This document shows, in pieces, positions 33,860-43,638 of a stretch of 64,000 bases of DNA. The notes beneath the pieces were generated by a model. It made no database searches, was not told where the DNA came from, and saw nothing but the letters and a program-made list of their open reading frames with translations. The position numbers were made by a program, and so were the translations under genes. Position 1 is the first letter of the stretch. Each line of letters opens with the position of its first letter. The stretch is from Undaria pinnatifida (taxonomy: Eukaryota > Sar > Phaeophyceae > Laminariales > Alariaceae), in assembly GCA_012845835.1 (NCBI GenBank), contig JABAKD010000017.1, positions 6,503,151-6,567,150 of the forward strand, in the 5' to 3' direction.

Positions 33860-35867
33860 ATAGAACCAGGTTGAGATTTTCAGGGAAACAAGAAATCCAG
33901 GAGCCGTTACGCTGAAGCCGGTGTGGAACGCACCCTTTCGAAGTTGAGAAACCCAGTCTGAGCCAGTATTCCAGTTTCTTAATTGATGCCCTATGCTGTA
34001 TCAAAAATTATGTCGATCTCTACTATTTTTCATCTGCAGTATATCTGTCTATTGCTTAGTCTGAGTGTAAATATATTTGCTGTATCATACGTGTTTCTCT
34101 CGTTCAGGCGGGACTTCTCCAACACGCGGAACAAATGAAGCGAGCGATTCCTTGGGAGGAGACGCTGACCGTTTGCGACGTGCCTCTCGAGCTTGAAGAC
34201 GTGCATGACGATCTCAGACGGTGAGAGCGCAGCCTCACCCCACCTGTTTCATTTTGCTTTCGTTGCTTGGACTTGTTTTTGGGTGTTCGGTGTGCTTTCA
34301 TGTTTGTAACATATAGTTTCTCTTTTATCACTCTTTCTATTTCTCTTATCTCTTTGCCTCTGCCCCCCACCCCCCCTCCCCCGAGTTCTTTCCCTTCTTG
34401 CTGTGTTGAATGCTTTGTGTTATTTTTTTGTCTCGTTTATTGTTGTGGTGTGTGTTGCTTGTTCCTTGTGCGTGCTTGTTTGCTTTGCTGCGTCCTTGTT
34501 TGCTGTAATTTCGTTGCGTCACTCTCTTTTCTTGTTGGCTTGTTTTTATTGCTGGAGGAGGTGCACGATGATTTCAGACAGTCAGATCTCCCCGCCCCCC
34601 CCCTGCGCTTGGTCGGTGAGAGTCCCCTCTCCCCCCCCCGGCGCTTGGTCGGTGAGAGTCCCCCCCCCTTGGTCGGTAGGGGTGCCCCCCCCCCCCCCGC
34701 GCGGGCACTTGGTCCGCCTCCCCCCCCCCTGCGCTTGGTCCGGGGCAAGTTCTCGCCCTTTATCGCTCACCCCCTCGGTCGCTGGCTTGATGAGTCTCTT
34801 ATTCGAGTGCTGCTGTTTCCGCCCTGCACAAAAACTTGAAAAATAGCGAGGTGGGCTTCTACAACAACACTTTGGAGGCGGTAAAGCGGGGCCGATCACT
34901 CCTCGCCGCGGCTGCGGTGCCGTACAAGCGACCCGAGGACTTCCTGTGCGAGATGATCAAGAGCGACACGCACATGGACAAGGTAAATGCTCAAACGTCC
35001 GTGTTATATTTTGGTGCTTTGTTCCTTTTTCTCTATTTGCATTCAATCGCATCTGTTGCTGTGTTTTTGTTCTTGCTTTGCTTTTTGCTTTTTTGTTTTT
35101 TACTTTTGGCTTCATGTTTTTTTTGTTCGCTATTTTGTACCAGGTAGATCGTTGCTCTTTGCTTGATTTTTTTCTTGCGTTCTATGATGTATTTCGGCCC
35201 TTTTGCTTTTGTTTTCTACTGTTGACGTTTTTCATTTATTTTCAGATCAAGGATGCGTTGATCGTAGAGCATCGCATGACCCCCTCCCCCCCCCTCCCTT
35301 GCCACACCGGAATCAAATGAACCCATACCACATTGCCATCCGATATGCAAGAAAATTTGCACAAGGTGCCAAAGTCCTCCTGGCATGTGGTTCTTAGTGG
35401 GATGCAGCTCACCCTTCATGCGGCTTGCCGAACACCCCACGGCGCTTCTCGCGTGGTGCCCGTGATGTCTGTCTGGTCGCTGAAAACGCGACTTGCCCCG
35501 TCCCGGCGTTGTGGGTGTGCGAGGGTCAATGGTCATATGACAACGGCTATGCGTGAAAGGAGTGCAACCCCCCCCCCCCCGCTTCCCCCAACCACTCACA
35601 CCCACATCCACCCTCGCCATTCCCCCATCCTCCCCCCCTACACTCACGCTATCTCCTATTTTCCAGATCAAGGACAAGCTTATCTTCGAGCAGCAGAAGA
35701 TGGACGCGTTCGAGCAGCGCAAGGCGAGGCAGGACCAGCGCAAGTACGCGAAGGAGTTGTCGTCCAACAAACAGGCCGAGAAGTCCAAGAGAAAGAAGGA
35801 AGGCCTCGAGGAGATTGAGCAGTGGAAGAAGGGGGCCAAGCGAGCCAGGTGCGGCTTGTTGCTGTTG

Positions 35868-35899
<32 letters not shown>

Positions 35900-38004
35900 G
35901 GTGGTGGTGGTGGTGGTGGTGGTGGTTGTTGTTGTTGTTTTTCTTGTTCTTGTTGTTGTTGTTGTTGTTGTTTTTCTTGTTCTTGTTGTTGTTGTTGTTG
36001 TTGCTGTTGTCGGTGCTTTTGCTGGTGCTGTTGTTGTCGGTGTTGGTGCGGGTGTTGTGGTTGGTGGTGTTGGTGCTAGTGTCAGTGTTGGTGTGCAAAA
36101 GTCGAAGCGACAGAAGGAGAGCTTCGGGGAGATAGGGCGGTGGCAGAAGGAGACCATGGAACACAAATCTTTTCTTACTATTGGTGTTGATGCGGTGGTA
36201 GTGATGGCGGTGGAGGTGCTGGTATTGGTAGTGTTGGTGTTTACAAACGAAGAGGGAGTGGCTCGAGGAGATAAGGCCACAGGAGAAGGGGGTATATATC
36301 ACCAGGTGTTGTTCTGAGTTCTTGTGCTTAATTTCGTTCTTGTGCTGGTTCGTGTCAGTGTCGCTGTCCTCGTGGTTATCGTTTTGATGGTCCTCGTTGT
36401 TTTCGACGGTGTTTTGTTTGTGTTGCTGCTGCTTTAGTCTGCGCTAAGGGTATACCAGTACAAAACGTTCTGCCAGCGTACGAAGCACCTGTGATGGAGG
36501 TGTCTCCCATAATATAACCCTTACGACCAGCCCGCGAAATGTCAGCAACCAGCAATGTAAAGTGCACATCAATCGGTTAGTTTTACCACTGGTATGTATA
36601 TACTCGTATACACCTTCGGCGCTTTGTTTTGTTGATCGCAGGGGAGGCCCGCTCGCAGATGACGACGGACTTGATGCTGTCCTATCCGGGGGTGGAGCTA
36701 GAGGAGGCCGAGGAGGTAAGCAACCCAGAAAACAGACGAATCCAAAGCCACATGATCGGCGATCTTTATCGAGGTGGATCGTTTTTGTTTTGCCGCGCGT
36801 CGGGGTAGTGGTGGTGATTGGGGTGGTGGTGGTGGTGGTGTAAGGCCGTCATATTTTGTCCTCCTCAAGACGGGTTTTATTGTTCCGTTCACGTATGTAC
36901 TCACTGGCACTAAGGGGAGTCGCCGACCTATCATCCTGTTGACCCTGGTACTAGCTGGTGCAAGAGGGAGTTGCCGACCTATGTGCTTCATGCGGACCCC
37001 CCCCCCCCCCCCCCCCCCTAACACGCTTGAACGAGTCATCAAACACAACGTACAAACCCACATAGTATACTAAGTACCAACAACGCAGCTTGCAAAGATG
37101 AGTATCGACCCTAAATTTGTTGAACTCACAGCTGACGTCGTTAGAATATTTTTTTAAAATATGAGGTTCGACAAAATCCTCGATCTCGCAGCTGTGGTGC
37201 ATTTTGGACTTTTAATAATAAAAGTGCGGGTGCGCTCCAGGCGTGGGATGCGCTGCTGTGTTTTTTTTGTGCATTTTGATTGAATACCCTGGTATGTTTT
37301 TCTGTTTTCTGCATTTTTTTATTGCGTTGTTCTTAAATCCTTTTCTTCCTTATTTCTTTTCCTCATTCTTTTTGCCTTTTTTTGGCTTCATGTTTTCCAC
37401 CATTTTTCTTGCTCCCATGATCATTTTTGTGTTTCCATCATGAATTTATTTAGAAAGTTCTTTAAAGATACGTTAGCTGTGAACTCAATCAATGTAAAAG
37501 TTTGCAAGCTTTTTCGGCTTTGCGTTCTGATTCAATTTTGCGTTCTTATTTTTGTCACAGGGAATGGGGGACGGAACACGAAGCGAGAGGGCAAGGATAA
37601 GAAGTACGGCTTCGGGGGCAAGAAGAGACAAAAGGGGCAAAGCGATCCTCGCTCCCTCAACGACCTCAGCGACTACAACCCCAAGCAGGGTGGCTCGGGG
37701 AGGTCTAGGCAGGCAAGAGAGCGTTGGAGGTAGTGGTGGTGGTGCTGCTGTTGGTGTACCTTTCGTGATGCGTTAAATGTATGGTAAGAACGGTAGTCGC
37801 CGACCTACCGTAGTATCCCTTGAGAACGCCTCCCTCATTGAAAACGCCCACCCCGAAAAAAATCGGCCGGGGATAACATGGAAAAAATGATAACGCAGGG
37901 AGCGAGCTTTTTTTTTTCCGCCCTCCTACCCTTGAGTTCGCCCCGGAGCATTTTTTTTTTTTTAGGGCACCTTTACGTGACGTTCCCAAAAATCCAAGGC
38001 ATTT

Positions 38005-38061
<57 letters not shown>

Positions 38062-39041
38062 ATTTTTCCACATTAAAAACCTATGCGACAAGTTTAAAAT
38101 CGCGCACCACCTCGGTACTCCTCCCAACAAACGTACGACGTGCGATATCACAATGTGCCGGTGCGCACCGCCACCCAGGCACATGCATGGCCGCATGACA
38201 ACGCGCCTAACACCAAGCAGCAAGCGGTACTATAGCGAACGATTGCTTATTGATTACGTAAACCGCCGTTGATCCTAAGGGTATACCTACGGTAGGAATT
38301 TTAGCCCCGGGGAATGTTCTTGTTTGTGTGGAAATATCCCCCCCCTGCCTTTCCGAACGCCCCGGGGAGCTTAAAAATAATAATGAAGTTATAGGCGCCC
38401 CGCGAGGCTTTCTCAAGGGATACTGCTGTATGTTGTTCATGAGGACATACACGCCCCGTAGCAGGCGTGACCAGAGCATCAAGCACAGCTTGCCAATATG
38501 AGTTTCGACGAAAACCTCGTTCTCACAGCTGCGTCTTTGTTTGCAACTTTTTTTTGTATAAATGTACAAACCTTTTAGATTCCGAAGATCGCTTCGTTTT
38601 AAACTACGAAGTTCAAGTCGTGTAATCCACACTCCCCCACACCTTGTACGAATTAGGTAATACGTATGACAATAGGAACTTAATGCCCCCCCATCCGTCT
38701 CTCCGCCCCCTCCCGCTGCCCCGTTCCTCCCTTGACCTTGTACGCAGCAGTTAAATGTATCAATGATAGCTTAACCCCCCCCCCCCACGTGTAGGGATGC
38801 GAGGATCTGTGGTCTTGGCTATGCCCAAAATGAGTACAACCCCCCCGTTACCTGCCCCCTCAAGCGCGTCTCGAAGGGACGCGTGATCGACGGTTGAATG
38901 GCTAAGGCAAGCGACAAATGACGCCCCCCCAACTCCCCCCCCCCAACTATTTACTACTTTATGCAGAAACCCGTGAAGGGCACGAATCGGCCTGGAAAGT
39001 CGGTGCGCACGAAGAACAAGCAGAGGAAAGGACGAAATTGA
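28805..39041 (+). CDS. EBP2: EBP2-family ribosomal RNA processing protein, 8 exons, complete
   Basis: EBP2 is a nucleolar factor needed for 27S pre-rRNA processing and 60S subunit assembly. The spliced protein is 327 residues (human EBP2 about 306). It starts MPKGRKRAIKAAMADEVE, followed by an acidic and Gly/Glu-rich stretch (exon 2). The conserved core then begins with GLLQHAEQMKRAIPWEETL and RREVGFYNNTLEAVKRG. PYKRPEDFLCEMIKSD (exon 4) is the family signature. A basic helical segment follows (exon 5, IKDKLIFEQQKMDAF to KKGAKRAR). The C-terminal tail has DDDGLDAVLSGG, KYGFGGKKRQKG and KGTNRPGKSVRTKNKQRK, matching the GFGGKK and RPGK tail of the family. The basic tail suits RNA binding and nucleolar targeting. 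It is divergent from USP and convergent with the WW gene. Identification rests on several collinear motifs across seven introns and is firm. Confidence 0.93.
28859..31837. other. EBP2 intron 1
   Basis: Apart from the direct repeat at 29695-30055 and G/T-rich sequence at 30550-30850, I see nothing definite. The motif TTTATTTTTCCCCATCC at about 30131 recurs at 32774 in intron 2. Confidence 0.5.
29695..30055. repeat. Direct repeat of ~65 bp spaced 291 bp, in EBP2 intron 1
   Basis: GTAACGAAGACCACTGATAG with GGGACAGCTTACGCT...CCTACAATGGGA occurs at about 29695-29760 and 29986-30051. The spacer is unique here. This could be a small direct-repeat element. Confidence 0.6.
32077..32285 (+). repeat. 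Two echoes of the EBP2 exon 2 donor edge
   Basis: Copies at 32077-32160 and 32190-32285 repeat the Gly/Glu-rich end of exon 2 and its donor (GGATCGTACAACAAG|GTACG at 32021-32040). The first copy reads GGATCGTACAGCGTGGTACA and the second GGATCGTACCATAGGGTGCA. The flanking GGGATACAG and GAGGAGGCCG blocks are shared too, so the unit is about 120 bp in tandem. Confidence 0.72.
33533..33610 (+). mobile_element. tRNA-like head of a SINE, in EBP2 intron 2
   Basis: TGGCGTATCAGG (33549-33560) fits the pol III A box apart from one base, and GAGTTCGAGCC (33593-33603) resembles the B box, 33 bp apart. No clean tRNA cloverleaf can be drawn. An A-run lies at 33825-33857, possibly the tail of this or another retroposed copy. 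Confidence 0.45.
33825..33857. repeat. Poly(A) run
   Basis: About 33 consecutive A residues in EBP2 intron 2, about 215 bp downstream of the tRNA-like sequence. Confidence 0.9.
34551..34592 (+). repeat. Echo of the EBP2 exon 3 donor edge
   Basis: GTGCACGATGATTTCAGACA followed by GTCAGA copies the exon 3 end GTGCATGACGATCTCAGACG followed by GTGAGA (34201-34226). It lies 330 bp into intron 3 and is followed by two or three GCTTGGTCGGTGAGAGTCCC repeats (34610-34680). Confidence 0.72.
34600..34740. repeat. C-rich tandem repeat with GCTTGGTCGGTGAGAG units
   Basis: Three to four units separated by C-runs, in EBP2 intron 3 just after the exon 3 echo. The Pro-rich open frames here are shadows. Confidence 0.65.
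35230..35283 (+). repeat. Echo of the EBP2 exon 5 acceptor edge, with intact acceptor
   Basis: TTATTTTCAG|ATCAAGGATGCGTTGATC copies TATTTTCCAG|ATCAAGGACAAGCTTATC at 35657-35684, 420 bp upstream of the true exon. It translates to IKDALIVEHRMT against IKDKLIFEQQKMD. The copied acceptor has a T-rich tract and AG. Use of it would soon meet a stop (35318-35320). Confidence 0.78.
35396..35565 (-). mobile_element. Partial R410 element in EBP2 intron 4
   Basis: CACCCTTCATGCGGCTTGCC, CGGCGCTTCTCGCGTGG and AAAACGCGACTTGCCCCG match the reverse-orientation R410 at 20880-21050. It lies between the exon 5 echo and the true exon 5. Confidence 0.55.
35849..36095. repeat. (GTT)n/(GTG)n microsatellite directly after the EBP2 exon 5 donor
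   Basis: About 240 bp of imperfect GTTGTTGTT and GTGGTGGTG. The 354-residue minus-strand frame and several Val/Leu-rich plus frames over it are repeat artefacts. Confidence 0.85.
36096..36290 (+). repeat. Two echoes of the 3' part of EBP2 exon 5
   Basis: 36096-36155 reads KSKRQKESFGEIGRWQKE and 36243-36290 reads TKREWLEEIRPQEKG in another frame. Both resemble KSKRKKEGLEEIEQWKKG at the end of exon 5 (35785-35840). They are separated by GTT/GTG repeat and lie in intron 5. Neither keeps the exact exon 5 donor. Confidence 0.7.
36980..37230 (+). mobile_element. MITE-4 copy in EBP2 intron 6
   Basis: CGCAGCTTGCAAAGATGAGT and GAACTCACAGCTGACG, with a second GATCTCGCAGCTG block, match the family; a C-run at 36999-37018 precedes it. 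Confidence 0.5.
38003..38060. repeat. (TTG)n microsatellite in EBP2 intron 7
   Basis: About 19 TTG units, nearly perfect. Confidence 0.9.
38430..38560 (+). mobile_element. MITE-4 copy in EBP2 intron 7
   Basis: CATGAGGACATACACGCC, GCATCAAGCACAGCTTGCC and GTTCTCACAGCTGCG match the copy at 3235-3385 in order. Confidence 0.55.
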
Positions 39042-40490
39042 TATATGGCCGGACAAGGAGGCGTGCAGACGGGGGCGGGGGCGGTAATAATAAATTCCGG
39101 GGGGAGGGGGGCCGGGGGGCTGGCGCACAACAACCAGCAAACTGGAAGCGATGCGGTAGTGCAGGAAGCGTTTGGCGTGGCGGCGGCTATCCCGTCCCCG
39201 CCCGCCAAATGATTCGCGGCTTCGTGGTGATGGTGGTGGCGGTGGCAATGGCGGCGGCCGTTTGTCTCCGATTGCAGCAGAAAAGCCTAATTCTATAGTG
39301 CGTCGAAACCCTGTCGCAAGCACGTCCTTTGTGGCATGTAGTTCTCGGACAAGGCGTACAACAATTCGAAATAGTTTTTTTCTTTCTTGTCACAGGTTGT
39401 GTTCCTCTCCTCTGGGGCGGCGGTGGGTTGCCTCTGTCCTCGATTTCGTTTGCGATGCTGTTCTCTACCGGCATCGTCCGTAATGTTGCTGTCAGCCAAT
39501 CCAAGCACTGAGTGGTGCCGACTGAGTCTTTTAATTGTCTTTTGCTTTTTTTTTCTAATGGACTGGGCGGCAAACCTCTCGCCCCGTGTTTTTTCTGGGT
39601 GCTTCTCGCGCTTTCATCGATGGGAAGTAGGGAACTACTGCTCGCGAGTTACCTCGACCTTTGTTTTCCCTTTTGAGGCGTCGGAGAGAAAACTGACGGC
39701 ACAACATGAGGGTTTGAAGCATACATGTCAGCGGTCGGCCATGCTGCGTGGCTGGGGGGAACAGGCGGCACTGATACTCCTTGCCCTGTGGAGCGCTCAT
39801 ACTTTTTGGTGACGGAATTGCCTTCCTGGCCAGTGAGGAAAAAACATACACAAAAGTCATACACATTCAAAGGATCATACCTGGTACACGTGAAAAAACG
39901 AGCGGCCGAGGTGTATCACGCAGCTTGCAGAGAAAAGCATCGACCCTACATTTGTCGAACTCACGCCTGACGTATTTTGAGTCACTTCATACAATCCTGT
40001 TTGGTTTTTGTCGAGATGCTTTTGTTTGAACTATGTATTGACAGAAGGAGTCGTACGGCACATATGCAGCCGCAGGCGGCACTGATACTCCTCGCCCTGC
40101 GGAGCGCTTATACATTTTCCACACGTTGGACAGATGACGATCTAGATCGTAGAGATCATATAGATCATACATGTCATATAGATCGTATAGATCATCTTCA
40201 ATAGATCCTGTATCAAGGTTACGGTAGGGCGGAGCGCTCACATCTTTTCCACACGTCGGACAGATGATCTACATCATGTAGATCACATAGGCATGTGGAT
40301 TATACGGAGTATATATTATCCTTAGTAGATACGTTGTGCGGGATCTGTAAATACAGATCCATATCCAACTGAAAACATTTGCTAGATGATGCTGATATGG
40401 CATGTTGTTCAGTATCTTAATTTAAAGAGCACATATCAAACCATGAACACACTTGCTAGATCATGCAGATCGTACGGCTCCCACCCCACG

Positions 40491-40747
40491 CGTGCTACAC
40501 GATAGAGGTGCACCACTTTTTTTCGGGTAGTTTCCTCACTTTCGGAGCTTAAGACCCCCTCCTCCCAAAAGCTGAATTGGACAAAAATAAAACTGCCTGC
40601 TACAAACCGGATGGAGAATCTCATGGCCTAGGTACACAACGAGATATCATGCACACAAAATGGCCTGTTTCCGACGGTTTAGGGCTAAGGAGCCCCGTCA
40701 TTCAGATATCGTTCGCAGAAGAAAGGTGATACCTCTATCGAAGCATG
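40491..40747 (+). mobile_element. MITE-1 copy
   Basis: It runs from CGTGCTACACGATAGAGG to GTGATACCTCTATCGAAGCA, with the family landmarks TGGCCTAGGTACACAACG and GGAGCCCCGTCATTCAGA. Confidence 0.8.
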
Positions 40748-41422
40748 TCGCCCGGTAACATGAGCTAAATAGATCATAACAGATCTTCTCTAAAATAGCT
40801 AGATCACCAGGTGGACCTTGTATCCAGGAAATAGCATCGGACGAACAAACCAGAAAAAGCACTCGCCACAAAACGGTATATCGTGGCGATTGGAGCCAGC
40901 GTACCTTGTTGGACTTTTGAGATGGTTTTATTTTCTCTCTCTATCCCCGAAAAATGGCGTAGGGACCAAGGTATCCCGTTTACGGCCATTAGATCTTTGG
41001 TCCGTTAGACAAGTTTGACAGCTTGGGGGTTTAGATAAAAAGAGCAAGGGTATGCTGAATCGATCCCGGCGTGTATTCATCCTCCCCCAACCCGGCCGAG
41101 GAACAAACACAGTCTGCCTCCTTTTTCGCCATCTCTCGCTCACAATCGCATATCCTTCCCTCCGAGAGCAGAAGCATTACCAGACACATGCGCTTTGCTT
41201 GGCTCTGGGATGCGCGCTACGATGTAGGTATCAAGTGTACCGCTTTTTGGCAAAAGTTTTTTTTGAATGATGGGGACTCCTTGACCTAGTAGGAAAATCG
41301 TCGTTTCCGGAATACCATTCATTCTTGTTTGGCAATAAACACGGTATGCCAGGGCAGTCGTGAGAGTCATCCCGTGGTTGGGGCTGTGTTAAGGGTACGG
41401 CCTTGAAAGGCCTGCGATCATC

Positions 41423-41672
41423 TGTTATAAGGCTTGGTTCGGGTAAGCTATTGGTTAACCTTTTGCAAGTGGTCAAACGGACTATGACCCCACTAAATTC
41501 CTCAACAGGCGTCGTCGGCAGGACAGAAAGAAAAATTAATGGAAGAACCGCGGCCGATTTGCTATCCCGCCGTTACAGGGGGGGGGAGTGTTACAAGGTT
41601 TAGTTTGGGTAAGCTATTGGTTAACCTTTTGCAAGTCGTCAAACGGACTAATACCCCACTAATTCCTTAACA
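41423..41672 (+). mobile_element. TRIM (miniature LTR element), with 4-bp target duplication
   Basis: A fossil-type non-coding LTR element. The left LTR is 41423-41507 and the right LTR 41589-41672; both begin TGTTA and end AACA and are roughly 88 percent alike. The 81-bp interior ends in a purine tract (GGGGGGGGAG) just before the right LTR. CATC flanks both ends (41419-41422 and 41673-41676). It is whole as a TRIM and encodes nothing. Divergence between the LTRs suggests it is not recent. Confidence 0.78.
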
Positions 41673-42299
41673 CATCTGACTTGATAGGTAATTGGCCGTT
41701 TTCGCATGATATGTTGTTGTGCGGGGCGGTATGCGGCAGGTTTTTTTCATGGGTGGTTTGCCTGGTTGTAGGATCTATCTGTGTTCCTTCAACTGATTTT
41801 CTTAGCGTGTTCCTGGCTCCGTAGCCAGGCCGTTCGAGGTGTGGGAGTGGGTTTTGAGGAGCCGCATCTTCGCCTCATGGTCTAGTTTGTAGAACTGGAG
41901 TTTGTCCGAATTTCCCATATTTGTGCATATATATGCGGCTCATCAGGGTGCGCTAGTGTTGAGGTATGGCCTTAAAAGGCCTGCAATTATTTGATTTTAT
42001 AGGTAATTGGCCGTTTTTGTGTATACCATATATATGTTGGCGTTATCTAATAGGGGTAGTCCGGAAATGAAACCGAGGCATGCGCCTCGGCTCTCATAGG
42101 TCATCCAGGGCTCTGGTGGAATCAAATAAAGCTACGTCTCTCCTAAGTATATAATAAGGCTAAAATAGCGAGTACTCTCCGAGGACCTGCTCAATTGGCA
42201 GACCTGCAGGGGACACTCTGTGTCTCCGCCCAAATACCCTTACATTTGCATCTTTTTTTGGGCCAATGAAAGTTTCTGATTGGCTGAGTTCTTCAAGCG

Positions 42300-42640
42300 T
42301 CGAACTATCAGTTAGTACATGGTACTGTTAATAGTGTATTTGTTTTAAGCCTAGCGCATAGAAAGTGTTGGCCGGGTTGCTGCGCGAAAGAATGTCTTCG
42401 AAGTCACGTTTGGGGTGAAAAATATCGAGCTCCTCGCGTTAGGAGATCGTAAACTTCTGCCGCGCCCTTAGCGTGGGATGACTCATGGGTGGGTTTGTTC
42501 ATCGGGTTTTCAGTTTCGGTTTGCTCGGCAATATTATGTTTTCGGGTGAGGCATAGAACTCACTCTTCAAAAGGTTGGGATCCTCAGAGAAAACACTGTT
42601 GCACATTTCCCGTGGCGTGTGTCCTGGGCCGATGCCTATC
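42300..42640 (-). mobile_element. MITE-2/MITE-1 composite remnant
   Basis: The left part ends in GCGTGGGATGACTC like MITE-2 and contains CTTCGAAGTCACGTTTGGGG. The right part resembles the MITE-1 segment right of the insertion at 1766-1954 (GGGTGAGGCATAGAACTC, CAAAAGGTTGGGATCCTCAG). It may descend from the same nested composite. Confidence 0.45.
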
Positions 42641-42869
42641 TTTCACATGTTTAAACATATTTTCAACAAACGACCATGTCGTTGTATGACCTGCAAGTCC
42701 ATCCAACTATTCGATAAAATTCACTGCGTCTCTCGAAACAATAGATAGGAAGGCGCCCCTCACTCCCCCCTCCCCTAAAACCCTCATGGCATGTCCAGTC
42801 AAAACTCTACAACATGCATGCATGTCTCGAATCACTTACACAATCGGGCATCCTCCAACACCCAACACC

Positions 42870-42985
42870 CACCCGCCCACCCATCTACCCACCCACCCAC
42901 CCACCCACCCAGCCACCCACCCACCCACCCATCCGCCCACCCACCCACCCGCCCACCCGCCCGCCTACCCACCCAATACACACCA
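42870..42985. repeat. (CACC)n tetranucleotide repeat
   Basis: CCCACCCACCCACC with occasional CGCC units. The Thr/His/Pro frames over it are shadows. Confidence 0.85.
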
Positions 42986-43214
42986 TCCACCCTGTATGCG
43001 GCTGAGACACGCATCAGCCTCCCCTGCTTCCCGCCAACTCCCCCTCTCCCGTTGTTCGATCAAAACTGCATCGGGCCGCGGTGGATTCTCCCTGATCATC
43101 ATGAAGACTCAGCACTCCTCGCTACCCTCCCCCAACCCTAGACACTCCTACTATCTAATAAACGAAGAATGAGACACGAATTTAACTCTCATCGCTTCTT
43201 GTCGATTTCCGACC

Positions 43215-43410
43215 AAGGCTATGCTAGGAGGGCGCGGGTGTATCCGTGTCATGCATGCCCATAGTCCTATAGGACCATATACCCTCGCACCCCTAAATTG
43301 CCGTCGTGGGGGGATGTCGGGTTTCCACCAATCAGGCAGGCATTGCTTTGCACCACGTGTGAAGCGCCGTGAGGTGTTCGGCAAGCTTAACGAAGGGTGA
43401 GCTATGTACG
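43215..43410 (+). mobile_element. Partial R410 element
   Basis: GGTGTATCCGTGTCATGCAT, ATGTCGGGTTTCCACCAATC and GCGCCGTGAGGTGTTCGGC match 4797-4960 in order. It lies just beyond the 3' end of the coiled-coil/WW gene. Confidence 0.55.
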
Positions 43411-43638
43411 ATGCCATGCAGTGAAAATGGGAGGATCATCCCGACATAGACCCCCCATACCATTTGCCGGGTGCTGTTTTCGCCCATCATTCTTGGGCCG
43501 GTCCCCAGTGAGTCTCTCCCGTGTAAAGTTGAACCGTGACCGTCCCCCCCCCCCCCCCCCCTTGCGCAACATAGGCTACCTGCCCCCCTTCCCCGCCCCT
43601 CCTTTAGATGGGATGCTCCTCCACTCTCTGTTATTGGA

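Larger units (their letters stand above)
28805..39041 (+). other. EBP2: Exon map of the EBP2 gene
   Basis: Exons: 28805-28858, 31838-32035, 34108-34220, 34847-34982, 35667-35848, 36642-36715, 37561-37712, 38967-39041 (stop TGA at 39039-39041). Intron phases are 0, 0, 2, 0, 2, 1, 0. The exon 4 acceptor is AATAG|CGAGGTG, which completes an Arg codon split from exon 3. The exon 7 donor is probably a GC site (CAG|GCAAGA): it is the only nearby donor that keeps frame with exon 8. Reading on instead meets a TAG stop a few codons later and would lose the conserved RPGK tail. The start ATG has G at -3. Total coding length is 984 bases. Confidence 0.85.
39042..43638. other. Spacer between the convergent EBP2 and coiled-coil/WW genes
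   Basis: It holds a 330-bp-spaced repeat (39735-39800 and 40065-40130, GGCGGCACTGATACTCCT), GATCATATAGATC-rich sequence (40130-40450), MITE-1 (40491-40747), a reverse partial MITE-1 (41215-41290), a TRIM element (41423-41672), a MITE-2/MITE-1 composite (42300-42640), a CACC repeat (42870-42985) and a partial R410 (43215-43410). No gene is recognised. Confidence 0.6.

Noticed and set aside
35216-36317. Long open frames on both strands over EBP2 exon 5 and intron 5 (up to 354 codons)
   Set aside because: They are produced by the GTT/GTG microsatellite and run across the supported exon in the wrong frame or strand.
41423-41672. Plain tandem repeat or MITE
   Set aside because: TG...CA ends, a purine tract before the right copy and 4-bp target duplications fit a miniature LTR element better.
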